DNA from: Epiperipatus broadwayi
Taxonomy: Eukaryota; Onychophora; Udeonychophora; Euonychophora; Peripatidae
NCBI GenBank assembly: GCA_028023455.1
Contig: JAQFVV010000111.1
Location: 1,987,909-2,051,908, forward strand
DNA: 64,000 nucleotides
Direction of reading: 5' to 3'
This document shows positions 1 to 12,639 of the stretch, piece by piece. Made by a program: the position numbers and the translations under genes. The notes beneath the pieces are model-generated. The model saw nothing but the letters and a program-made list of their open reading frames with translations, was not told the origin of the DNA and did no database searches. How positions within the stretch are numbered: the first letter of the stretch is position 1; every line of letters begins with the position of its first letter.

Positions 1-3000
1 GATAAAGTTAAATATTTAAAAGTAATAAAGCGGGATAGCTCTGAATTTTATATTTATTGCTATTATGTTTATAAAAATATCATTAAGAAAATATTAGATA
101 ATATTTGTTAACAATGAATTTTTGACTTTGCAGCTGGGAGTCATGTGGTTTAGTATAATAAAATTAATTACATCAGTAAATTGATTTCACAGCTGAATTG
201 TCAAGAATATTAGAGTTTAAAAAAAATAATTTCATTGGTTTAAACCAAGGAATTGATCAAAAGGGGGGGGTATTAAAGATTATAATATAAAAGAGAGATC
301 CAGGGGTCATTCAGGGGCTGATCTTATTTTTAATTCTACCTGTGCTGGATCCTAAAATTTCTTTAATAAAAAGTAATTTTTTTAAAACTATATATTTTTT
401 TAAAAAAAAAATAAAAGTATGTTTAAAATATTTATTTAAAAACCGTCTTGCAGTGATGGAGGGCTAAATTTTAAAAGGTAATCCATTTTCTGATAATTAA
501 ATTACAATTGAAACATTAAAATTACAGTAAAATGTTTGAAGAAAATGCAGCGTCTCATATTTCATCTACTTTTGATCTATTTATTTTTCTTTATTTAGAA
601 GTAAAACTTAAATCATTAAGTATTGTTATGGCTAAAGAATTTATGGCACTAAACTATAGTATATCTCCTATCAAATTAAAAATACACGTGAAGAAGAAAT
701 TAAAAAAAAACATTCAAACATTTTAAAATATTAAAATGGAAACACATCAGCGTCTTTATAAATTAAAATTGACGTTAAATTTAATACTGCCTTATTAATA
801 CATGATATATACATGTAAATATGCTCTTAATAGAATAATGTTTCTGAGGAAAATATGTATTTTAAAATACTAATTCTCGTTTATGCCAGTAGTATGAAAA
901 GAATTTGTTTGGAAGTAAAACTTTAAAAGAATTAAAAAATATTATTAATGAACTTGTCTCTGTCAAATACATAATGTTTTGTTATAGTTTCCAGTACTTA
1001 TAAGTAACTTTATGACCCTTGATCTTAGCTCATAAACCGAAGAATGTCTTAATTATAAAAGAAATCTACTCTTATGTTTAAAAAATAAAATAAAAGGAAA
1101 TTTGTTTTTTTTTAAAAAAAAAATACATTTTGAAATATTAAGAAATGTTTTTAAAAAAAAAGAGCTCTATTTTTAAAAAAAATGCGTTTATCTAAAGAAG
1201 AACAGTGAAAGTTAACTAAAAAGATATATTATAATTATTCCACGTTTGAACCTAGGATTATAAATATAAAAACATGTACTCAGCTGAAGAATTTATTTTT
1301 CCAATGCCAGCTTATACTTATGCTATTTTATTATTTAAAATTATCTTTGAAGATAAAAGAAAGTGAAAGTGTTTATTTAAGGAACTGTTGAACATTTGCG
1401 TTTTGGAAATCATTGTCATGTTTATAAATATTTTGATTGAAGCTTCGAATTCGGATAGATAACTTAACCTGAATAAATTATTTACATATTTTTTTTAAAT
1501 GGAAAAACCATTGCGGAGCTGAAATATGAACTTAAGTTACTGTATTATTGTTTTTTATTGTTTGTTTTATTGGTTTTTTAAAAAAATGAAACCATAAAAA
1601 TATTTATGCTATATATTTTGTGTAACACTTTTTGCATAAATATACAGGTAAACTAGGGTTATAATTTTAAAACTTAATGGGTTTATTAGAATGAGCAAAA
1701 ATATTTTGTCATTCTTAGGTCAATTTAGTTTATTTATTAAGCATTACACCAGCTAGTTTTTATTTAATAATTTCATTTATAGAGATTTAAATATCACAGT
1801 CTTAGTTTCATATAAATGGGATGTTTTACTCAATTTTATTTTAAATTTACCAAAGAAGTTTATCAGAGATTATCTATTCATTTGTTTTATGAATGTTATA
1901 TTAATAATAACTACAAATATTTTTATATGCATCAAGAAGTAAATATTCTTGCATTTAATTTGCAATTTTAGAAGTCCACTAGTTAATATATATATATATT
2001 TTAGTATGTAATATTTTACTATGTGTGCATTGTGCCTTGCCTAGAATTTTATATGCATTTAATTTTAAAGTATTTCTCATAGTAGTCACTTGACAGTGTA
2101 TTTTGTTGGTTCGAACATTGAATACGTTTTGTATTTTCAAACTTCTTAGGAATAACTTAGTTAATTCAGGTGAAGTATATATCTTGCTATTAGTTAGTAT
2201 TTGTTAGCCTCATAGAGTTAGGCTTAGTTAATAATTATTGAATATGCTTATGGAGTAGATAAAATCCTCCATCCTTATTGTATTGTATTTCCATGATTTG
2301 ATGGTGCTTGTCCCCAAAAGAGGGTTATTATTTTGTATTTTTCAGTGATGATAATCACATTTATAAGTATTGAAAATCCCATGAGAGAGGATTGTGCTTT
2401 CTTGGTGCATTTTCCTATTCCCAGATGTACTGTAGAAGAGTTCCAGACATCTTAGTTTTTGCCTCAAAGTTAGGTATTTTTGAAAGCCACCACATTCTTG
2501 CCCAGCTCTGAGGAGCTTATATATTCTTATATTTTTAGCCTATCATTCATGATGACTTAATGCTAATTCCACCACAGTAGGTGATGTTGCATTTGTTTTA
2601 GATTAGTGATGACAAGATATGCTTGTTTGAGGAAATTTATTTCTTCAGGTAGTGGCAGCTAATTTATGGCTCATAGGTATATCAATGTTTGAATTGTGTT
2701 GCTATGATAGTTTTATCACATACAAGCTAACCAACAATAAGTTATATTTATTTTAAAGTATGTTAAATATGCATATGGTATAAATGGCAATTCACACATA
2801 CTAATTTAATATTTTATCCAGAGTTTCACCGCTGGATTTGTAAGTCTGTTACATTATTAACTTTAAAACATGGAGGGAATAATTTTATGTGGACTAAATT
2901 TATTTAAAAGAGTATAACTGATCTCTGATGAATGAATGTCCCATACACTTAACTTAGTTTTATTTTAAGATTAGCTTAGTCTAATTTAAAAATATATCAT

Positions 3001-4439
3001 TAATTTTTTTTATTTTTAATGTCAGTATAACTAGTTGTAGTGTTCAAAATATATGCTTTTCCAGCTTAGTGTTTGTTAAGTTTAGGATTATAAAATTAAT
3101 TTAGGGTTTCAAATACAAACCTAGTTTTGTGTGTTATTCTGATTACTAGAAGACACCATAATGTTATGAATTATTTTAAGTAAAGAAATTAGAAGTGTGC
3201 TTATTAAATACAGACATTATAATTAAAGTTAAAGATTGTAAAATCTCTAATTGTTAAAAGAGATTAAAATTGAATAGCCTTTGCCTGCTATTAATAATAC
3301 TAATGTAAACTAGATGAAATTGTTAAGTCAAAATACTTATATTAGGTCCTAGTGCGATATTGGCAATGTTTGTATTCCATTAAATTTGTAAGAATTTCTT
3401 ATTGTTCTTAATAAACCAAATTATTATTATTTCAAAAAGATTTGTTTTGTTTGTTTTGCTTTTATATGAAAATATATTATTGTCTTGAGTTCCAAATTCA
3501 CAAAATCTTAAGTTTCTAAAGTTTATTAAATCTTCAATTCAGAAGTTCACAAATATATCATAAAGTTAATTAAATATATTTGATATTGGTTTTAAAATTA
3601 TAAAGCCATGCTGAAGTAAGTGATTTTTTTAATATTGAATCACAATAACAGATAATTGCATTATATCAGATACTTAGTTATATTTTTAGTTAAAAGTTTA
3701 TTTTAAATTATCAGTATATCTTTTCAGACTAAAGGTTATGCAATATCAGATTAAGAATATAAGTACTTAAGAAGAATATTTTTAATTATTGTTATTTTAA
3801 AGGCTGCACATTATCTTATATTCATTGCATATCATCTGTATCATCTTAAATCTTGTATGTCTAAAGAATTTAATCCATCTGCATTTGAGGTCTTTAGTAG
3901 GTTGTCTGTGAGTATGGGAAAGGCATAAAAAGTACCCTTGCTCTTTTCTTTGCTCGAGTAATGTATTGGATAATAGACCATTATTAGATTAAATTTAAAT
4001 TGATTCATTAAATTTGTGGATTCATATTTGTTTTGTATATTATTTTAAGATTGCACCATAAGGTTGTTTTGTGATCAGCTAAGATATTACTTATTTGTTT
4101 ATTAATCCCAGAAATTCTTTAATAGGCAACTTAACTTAAACTTTTAATTTTACACAAGAGTTTAGTTTTAGAAATCCCTGAGGTTATTTACTCTTGTTGT
4201 TTTATCAAATATAATTTAGTAAGATAATCTTTCTAATCAAGGTATCATTATTCTTATTCAGAGAGTGTGTGATCTATTGGTAGGGCTAATATGGTAACTA
4301 TTAATTAGTGATTTTAAATAATCTTTTGTATGGTTTGGTAGTAGATTATTAATATGATGTAGTAGTTATAGTTCACCAGTATGGATTGATCTCTATCTGA
4401 TTATAAGATCATCATCTCTTTTCTTTAAATTTATTGTAA
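1..4439. other. AT-rich stretch, no gene recognised
   Basis: No coding region, RNA gene or transposon end could be supported here. The only long reading frame, near 532-726, is a low-complexity AT-derived frame with no family resemblance. Local features are an eight-G run at 263-270, a short TA repeat near 1988, and many A/T homopolymers. A somewhat higher-complexity patch at about 2200-2720 has fewer homopolymers and may be an old repeat, but I could not assign it. Confidence 0.6.
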
Positions 4440-4464
4440 CCCCACTGAGCCGAGTCGTTAAGAG

Positions 4465-4852
4465 TCTCTCATATTTTCTCTTCCACATCTTTGCTCTCAT
4501 TTCTATTTCATTTCTTCTATCATCTTATTTCATTATCATCCATTTCAAGTCATTTCCATCTTTTCCTCTACCATATATTATCTTTTCTATCATCTCATTT
4601 CTTCTCTCTCTCTCTCCACTATGTATCATTTTCATGTATGATTTCTTATTCTTAATCTTTCTATTTCTTTTCATCTTCTTCTTCCATCTCTCTCCATTAT
4701 GTATCATTCTTTTCAGTTCTTTTTATCTTTTCTTTTCTCTCTCTCATTTCATTCTCTTCTTTTCCTTTTCTTTCATTTTCTTTTCCTCCCCTCCTCTTTC
4801 TTTCTTTTAGGTTACAATTTCCTCCCCTCTCTCTCCTTCTCTATTCTTTATA
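4465..4852. repeat. Pyrimidine-rich low-complexity tract
   Basis: About 390 bases are almost entirely T and C on the plus strand, with CTCTCT runs and recurring phrases such as TATGTATCATT beside CTCTCTCCA. The open frame read from the minus strand (about 4525-4707, rich in K, R, E and M) is a product of this purine bias and is not a gene. The recurring phrases suggest slippage or local duplication. Confidence 0.7.
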
Positions 4853-7800
4853 TATATTGCAATTTGTAATGTTCTAATTGACTATTTATTAATCTGCATT
4901 CAAAACATGTTACATTTACTTATTTAATCTTTTTATTATTACGCGCAAGAAATTTCAAATTATAGACATACGGTTTTCACTTAAGATTAACGGAAATCTA
5001 TGCAGTCTACACATGCACTTTTTGCACCATTGTTTCCATCATTCTTTCTATTTTTTATAAAGATTTTATTTTTCTACAATGAAAAATAAAAATTTTATGA
5101 TAATTTTTGTGATCAACTAAATTGAATTTTTTTGTTTTTCTCTTAGTTTTTTAATATCAAGGAATAACAAGCATCATAAAAAGTACATTGGAAAAAATAC
5201 AACTTTTTTACCATGTACTTTGAAGATAACATTATTGAGGCCTGATGGTAAGTCTTTATTTTTATATATTCTATAATTATTATTTTATATATATATATTA
5301 ATTATTATTTGAATTTATATTTGATAAAAAATATACAAAAAAATTATTATTGAAAGTAACATATACACTAATCAAAAAATATATTGTGACTGTATAAATG
5401 TATATAGTGAATTATTTGCATTTTTTGCTATCATGAGCTTTGGTCCAGTATTTAAATTAGGTTATATGAGACAAGGATAAAAATATTTTGCAATATTATG
5501 ACCCAATTTAGATTTTTCTATAATGTCTTCTCTGCATTTTAATAATAATAAAAATATACATATGCTAAAAGTAAAGATTTTGACAGTATATATATAAACT
5601 TAGGCTGATTATAGACTACTGCAATGTAAATTTCAAAGCTGCATATCAAATGCAGAGAGGTGGTAGTTGGTGAAGCTATTATTAAATTTATGATCATAGC
5701 AGCATGAAGCAATATGAGCCCTCAAAACCTATATAGATAGGATAAATAATATTACATCACACTGACTCTAAACAATTAACTTATGTACCTCAAACGTAAC
5801 TCTATAATGAATTTAGTATTTCATTCACTTATTATTTTATTTTATATATAGTGACTATTTTAGTAATACTTTTTAATAAATTACAAACTGTATGAAGTTC
5901 TTTATTACAATAATCAAATTATACTAATAAATGGTCAATATTAACTACTTGTTATTAGGGATGACATATTCATTGCAAACCCCTGTATGAAAGTTTTCAA
6001 GTGATGGATTACCTGTTTTATATATCAATTTTTTTAGAAATTTTATGATGAACCCAACTAACCTATTAACAGAAATATAATTTTAAATTGTATGCATGAT
6101 AATTTTGAATTTATTAAATAATATCTAAATAACTATTAGAAATATTAACTTTTATTCTTTTTTTTATTACTTTGAATATCAATGACTATATTTTTTCAGC
6201 TTCATTACATTCTTTGGTGTTTCATATTTCAAATAATATATATTATGTCATTTTTGAGTAATACAAACATATATTATGATAAAATTTGTGGCTTAACATA
6301 ATTTTTTAAATATTCAATATGGCTGCTTCACCAGTGAAAAGTTTTAATGTTTATTTAAACTTCTTTCTATCAATAATTTCAATCTCTGTGGTCAAGTTGC
6401 AATCTTTAGTACTTAAATAAATATATGGGACCATTAATAGAGGCGGGATTCCATCTCTATTGCTAAAAGGAGGTTGCCATGACAACTGTTTGAAATTCTT
6501 GATTGTTATCTAGATTGGGATTGTCTAAGTGTTGACTGGTTTCTAATGGTTTTATATATATGTATGTATAGAGAGAAGGGGAGAGAGGATAAATTAATGT
6601 TTGTTCTTACATTTGAAACATAAGTATTAAAAAATGCTAATGGTTTCTAAGATGCATTTCAGTCTAACACAATCTCTTTATTAAGCCCTCATTTCTCTAA
6701 ATGATGTTATAGCATTTTTTTAATATTTTGATATACATTTAACTTTTTTTTTATTCATAGTAATTATTATTTAATAAATACATACATCAGTTTTAAAAGA
6801 CTAGAAATTTATATTTCCTTTAATCTGATATACTTATAATACTTTCTACATAGATTTAAAGTTATAAATATTAATTCTTATTAAGCGCAATGTCAGCATG
6901 TAATACTTATATAAAGCTAAAGCTTTAGTACATATGCCTTGAGGGCTTAATTTTAGCAAGAGAGACCTCTACAAATCATAACACAAGATTCGACTTTATA
7001 AAGATAAGAGGGACCCTCTTATCTCTAACCTATTTTTCTACATAGATGTATAATGACTTCCATCTTTTAGTCAGTCATTTCTTTCTGCTCATGCAGTATG
7101 ATCTTATATTTTTAGAAATTAAACTGTTATATCCTTATGTGTGGATCATAGCTAATTGAAGAGACATGTTTGGATCAAATGCAGTTTAAGAACCATTAAT
7201 AATTTTTAAAAAAAAAATATTTTTATTCATAAAGATTAATGCATTAAAAAGCATTACCTCCCTTATATAGAAAGTTAGCTAACCCATCTATCCTAATTAC
7301 CATTTTATCAATTGGATCTATAAATTGGTTTCATCATTAATAATAAGAATTAGCTATGCTTTAAAATAATTTTTAGGTTACACATGTATTGTGCCACAAA
7401 AAGATAAGATAAGCTCTATTAAGTAGTATTAATTAAGAAATTGTATTAAAATTTCAACCCATTGAGGTCATGAAGTAGAAAGTCCTTACCTCCATGACCT
7501 GCAGCAATATAATAATGTAGTGAGGTCTTTCGAATAGCTATTAGGGATATCCCATCCCAGTTCATTATTTTTATGGTATTGAACCAGGGAAATATCATTC
7601 ACTGATGGCCTCAGTCCATTATTAGTAGTGTTTCTATCCATTATAGCAGATGGTTAATTATATGCCTAGTTTTTGGAAACTCTAATAATAGTTTGGTGAT
7701 TATTACAGGTGTATAGTTCTCATCTTTGAAGCTGCACATAGTAATATTTTATAGTTCTCTTGGAGATATTTTCTCCATTGAAATTAATATTTTACTCCCC

Positions 7801-8465
7801 ATGATGGAGTAACCACTTATCTCATTTTAAATAGATAGTTGTTTAAATATAATTTTTATAAAATCATTTAGTATAGTTATACTTTAAAGTTACATCTCTG
7901 AAATAATCGGAAATACCATTTGCTTTTCACATTTGCTTCTCTCATCTCAACTCCACATATCACAATCTTCCACCAGTACAAAAACTCAGACCATCTTCTT
8001 ATCTAAAATGTGTCACTAGAATACTTTCTTCAAACTTTTTTGTATTGAAATCTATTATTCAAACTTCTATAACTGTTTTTCTTAATATCATCTATTATTT
8101 TCTTCATCCCATCATTTATGTAATTGTCTCAGTTGTGTTAATCTGATGTACTTGGATAATTAAAATTTAGGGTTTCTGTTAATTAAAAATGTAGACAATA
8201 CATTTTACTAGTATTGAATCAAATATTTTTACAATAGTTGTTGCATTTATGCTCATAATAAATTCAAAATTACATATTAATTAGTTTGATTTGTAGACTA
8301 CAATATTTAGAAAGCATTTGTGAACATCTAAGCAGAAGCACCAGTTCCTCTTCTTAATTTTAATAACCATTACAATTAATACAAAAGACACTTTTTATGG
8401 CAGATTTTCATATAATGAATGAAATAACTGAAACACCCAGGCTTATTATATACCTGTGTTTATAT
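4853..8465. other. AT-rich stretch, no gene recognised
   Basis: No supported gene or element. Reading frames are short and interrupted. Patches of mixed composition at about 5640-5800, 6420-6560 and 7440-7800 look less simple than their surroundings and may be eroded repeats. The 7440-7500 patch contains a small inverted pair, AGGTCATG and CATGACCT. Confidence 0.5.
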
Positions 8466-8851
8466 ATGTAATATATAGGGTATATGACTACAGACTTTCA
8501 CAACCCATCACTCTCAACACATATATGTTGAAAAGATAATCACAATATACGTATTTCATGCTAAACCAGAAATCATCAGTTGGTCCAGATTACCATCTCC
8601 ACACATATATGCTATAAGTGCTCAGATATATATTAAGATAGCCAATCCTCATACTTTAACGGATATGCTTCAATCTACTCCACACTCCAACTGTCCATCC
8701 AATTGAAAATCTGGTGGTGGAATGCTCAAACGCCACCCTGATTATTTATCTTTTCAACATATATGTGTTCAGTTGAATCAGTGTTATGAGATAGTGTGGA
8801 GAGTGGTGGGTTGTGTGAAAGTCTGTGCTCATATACTCTATATATTACATA
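8466..8851. repeat. Inverted-repeat (foldback/MITE-like) element
   Basis: The left arm at about 8466-8541 starts with a TGTAATATATAGGG-like sequence and contains CAGACTTTCACA and ACATATATGTTGAAAAGAT. The right arm at about 8744-8851 is its diverged reverse complement, with an extra internal segment. The two arms enclose about 200 bases. ATAATGAATGAAA occurs at about 8412 and again just past the right arm at about 8850, so it could be a target duplication or part of a larger element. No coding capacity is seen, which fits a non-autonomous DNA transposon. Confidence 0.6.
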
Positions 8852-8862
8852 ATGAATGAAAA

Positions 8863-9579
8863 TGAATATCAGTTAAAGGATGTAAAAGAATATACTCTAT
8901 ACAGAGTTGACTATGACGCATAGGGAAAGATTAAAAAGAACCAGGCAGTGTTACAGTAAAAGAAAATGGTAACTGGGTATAGAGAAAAACCAATAAATGT
9001 AAAAAAGCAAAAAAACCGAGATTATTAATCTCGCTGCTTTTTTAAAAAAAAAACAAATGTAAAAATTTTGTTATTAAATTATTTACATCAAAGTGACATT
9101 AATTATTAACGAAAGCTATTATTCATTTTGTTATTTTCACATAATTCCTTCTTTTTTCTTTTGAACGTTTGATGTTAGTATTTTTCTTTTTTTTAATATT
9201 ATTATTAAAATCCAATATATGAAAACTGAGAAAGGAAGATTGAAGTTTTATAAAAAACAACAACATTGTTTACATAATTAGATTATATTCTTAACAAATT
9301 TATATAGACGAAACTGTCTTTTTTTTTTAAAAAAAATCTTTAACCAAAATTAATATATTTGTTTAATTAAATGAAATAATAATCAGTTTATACCAAATTA
9401 TATTAAAACTTATTTATATATGCAAAATAACTTATAAACATATACATGCGATGTAAAAGTATCACCTTATCTAATTATTACCTATTCAAGAAATCAAGGG
9501 CATATTAATCATGTAGATTTTTGTTAGGATGTATATATTTTATTTCATTCAAAATTATTTCGTTTTAACAAATTAATGA
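8863..9579. other. AT-rich stretch, no gene recognised
   Basis: No supported gene. A small hairpin (CGAGAT, TATTA, ATCTCG at 9017-9033) sits between an A run and a T run. It resembles a bacterial terminator only by chance in this eukaryotic sequence. Confidence 0.5.
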
Positions 9580-10795
9580 TATATTTTTTGCCTTCCTGCC
9601 TCTATTATTCCAACATAACATATTGTGATTCTCATTATTTTATCCTTCTTATATCTTTCTTTCTCAAAACTCAATATGTCTCAATAAATCATCCTCTCCC
9701 CAATCTCTTTTTTTAAATTAATATAGTCTTAATTTTTCAAATAATCAAATCTCTTTCTATAATAACAATTCCTATATTTATATTGATTATATGTTTCCAT
9801 TTTATCTTTATACAATTTACATTTTCCATCCTATGCATAACTCCACATTCTTTCCTTAATTTCAAAGGATTTTACCCTCTTTAAACAAAACACTTCTCAC
9901 CCAATATATATATGCACCATTGATATATTGTTTTTTAAATAGCCACAAAGTACTTTTAAGCTTAATGTTTTTTTATTATTTTTAATTTCTTACTGACTAT
10001 AATTCCATCTATCCTTTATTTCAATTCCCATAATAATTTATTCTGAAAATTTTCCTTTTTTGCTTAGCCCATTTTCTAAACATTCACTACTGAGCTGTCT
10101 AATAAACTTTATCAACATATTAAGCTGTCTTGTGTGCCTTATTTCACAAATTTTCTTAATTTTTTTTGTACTACTCCTGTTTTTGTGTGATGTAGCAATT
10201 TTTTTTTAAAACTTATTGTTTACTTGTCTTATGTAGAATCTCTATTACACCATCTCTCCCTGAATAATATTTATATATCTGATCTTAGACATATCTTTAA
10301 ATTTCTTTTTAAGTTTCATCCACAAGGTCCATTATTATTTTTCCTAAACATTATATTAAGCTTAGGACACAAATTCTCTTTCATATAATATGATATATTT
10401 TATATTTATAAGCAAATAGTATAATCTTTTAATTATACTTTTTAAATTATTTTTCTTTCAAGTTTTTCTCACAAACATAAAATATTATTTATTTTTTTCC
10501 TTTAAATAATTATACCTGTCTACAGTTTCTACATTCAAACCTCTCGATTTACATCTCTCATTTAGCTCTCTTTATAACTTAACAATAATTTTGATTTATT
10601 CTCATTAAATTTAGTATTTCATTCTCAACAAAATAACTTTTTAAAAAAAAAAAAATCCCCAGTTCCTTCACCTAGGTGGAATCTTAACATTATATTTACC
10701 AGCTCTAATTCATTTTTTAAATCCTGCAAATTAAAATACTGGATATAAAAGGCATCCTTACCTCAACCCTATTTTGCTTTTCATCTTAATAGACT
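9580..10795 (-). pseudogene. Heavily decayed LINE reverse transcriptase relic
   Basis: Read on the minus strand, about 10700-10795 resembles the conserved RT motif B of non-LTR retrotransposons: a GLRxGCLLxP-type string with a stop where a glutamine is expected. It is followed by a GVKIPP-like stretch and phenylalanine-rich remains where the FADD box should lie. Near 10500-10560 comes a VETVDRYNYL-like segment, typical of the region just after the RT domain. Downstream frames to about 9580 are broken throughout. Stops and frameshifts are frequent, so this is an old inactive copy. The match is motif-level only, and the lower boundary is a guess. Confidence 0.45.
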
Positions 10796-12639
10796 TAAGT
10801 CTTTCAACTGAAAAATTATATTTGTATTGTACAATCAAAACTCTATTCATACTTTTTCTTTTCAGTTACAACTTTCATATAATTTTTTTTTTAATCTCAA
10901 AAAGCTACCAATGTGATGTGAGTACTTCTTTATCGAAGTTAGGAATCTCTTAGTCAATATGCCAGAAAAACTTATTAGTGACATCTAGCTGTAATATTCA
11001 GGAAGAAATATTGCAATAGCTAGAAAATTCAGAAGCAAAAAAAGTAAGGATCTTCCATTTCAAGGTCAATTGATGATTGAAAAAAATATTTGTAAGATGT
11101 ACAAAGAGATATGAGAACTATAAAACTAAATGTGGAATGTGGTAAGCTTAAATTTGAACACAAGAATTTCTGATTTAATCTGTAATGTTGCATACATTTT
11201 GGCAGAAAATCTTTGTTTTAAGTTGGCTTGAAGTTTTAAGAAGATATGATCTACACATCTTTGATTTATTCCAGTTTAAGTATTAGCAAGAATGATTTTC
11301 CTTGAAATATTTGCCTGTCTACATCAAATAAACTTATTGAAATAAATATTAAATCATGACTTAGACATTACCAATCTTACACATCTCCCTATATCTACTT
11401 CATATATAAAAATAAATAATTATAATAAAAATTCTATGGTTTATTGTTCAAGAATTCATAAGGAATGACAAAGTTGGAACCACGGAGTTATAGAAAATTA
11501 ATAGCTATTGTAACAAATAAAATAGCTTTATTATGTTGTATAGATAAAATATAAATGAAAGATTTATTTGAAGTATTTTGGATTTAAGTAACTGCTTTGA
11601 TGTGAAAACTGTTTTGAATAAAAAATATTAATTAGCAAACTGATGATAGTTATAATGAATATTCTTTTTGCAAAATATTTACTAGCAAAAATAATTTTAT
11701 TATTCTAATGCTAACCAGTCTATTTCAAAATAGCACTCACAAACTCATTAAAATAAAGATTAAATTAGGATATAAATGATCCATCTTATACCTTTTCCTA
11801 TATCTAGCTTATATAAATAAAAATCATTAAAAAAGGTAGATTTTGAGCACCACAAGTGACAGATTTGCAACCAAGATCCATAAACCCTGAGATCCAAAGT
11901 CCACCATTCTAACACTGTACTAAACATCTTGTCCCATATAGCAATTATTTCCTACTAATTGATTCTTTTAATCTATACATTTCCTCTTTAAAATATCCAA
12001 CACATCTACTAGAAATAATCTAAATTTCTCAACTGCATGAAAGAATAAACTGTTCTAAAGTGCTCACATTTCACCCATTAATATCTACATACCATTGGGG
12101 GAAAAATACTGATCATCTTCCAGTAAACATAAGGTAATTCTGTTAAATTCTCTATATATTCTGTAGCAATGGAATTGGAATCTCATTTTATGCTTTAATA
12201 GTCTTTCCACTCATTTTTCCATTATTGTGAATCCAATTTATTTACATTTAAAACAAAACATCTTATAGAACTGTTTTTTACTTTTTTGAATTGCAGCTAT
12301 TTTAATTTACAATTTGAACTAATATCTTTTTTTTATTATTGTTCAACAAATTTCTAAAAATTTCCTTAAATATTGTCAAATATTAATTCCCTTTTCACTT
12401 ACTTTTCCTTATTTAAAAATTTAACAGTAATTTTATTATTAACTCGTGATCTAAATGTGTATTAGCTTCAAGATGTGTCCTATATTTTTTATAAAGTAAT
12501 AATACTAATAAACAGCCGCTTGTAAATGAGTATGGTTATTCTAATTCAGAAAAAAAAAAACTACTCTAGAAATGATTTTTGCTATAATTATACAAACCAA
12601 TCTATAAACACAAATACATCCATACATAGAATATGCTGG
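10796..12639. other. AT-rich stretch with a diverged direct duplication
   Basis: No gene recognised. Segments at about 11300-11420 and 11690-11828 look like diverged direct copies of one another. They share CAAATAAACT/CATTAAAATAAA, a CATCTTA/CACATCTC phrase, CTATATCTA and TATATAAATAAAAAT in the same order. The rest is AT-rich with many stops on both strands. Confidence 0.4.

Noticed and set aside
9001-9045. Hairpin followed by a T run, like an intrinsic terminator
   Set aside because: The window is eukaryotic; the stem is six base pairs and the T run is one of many.
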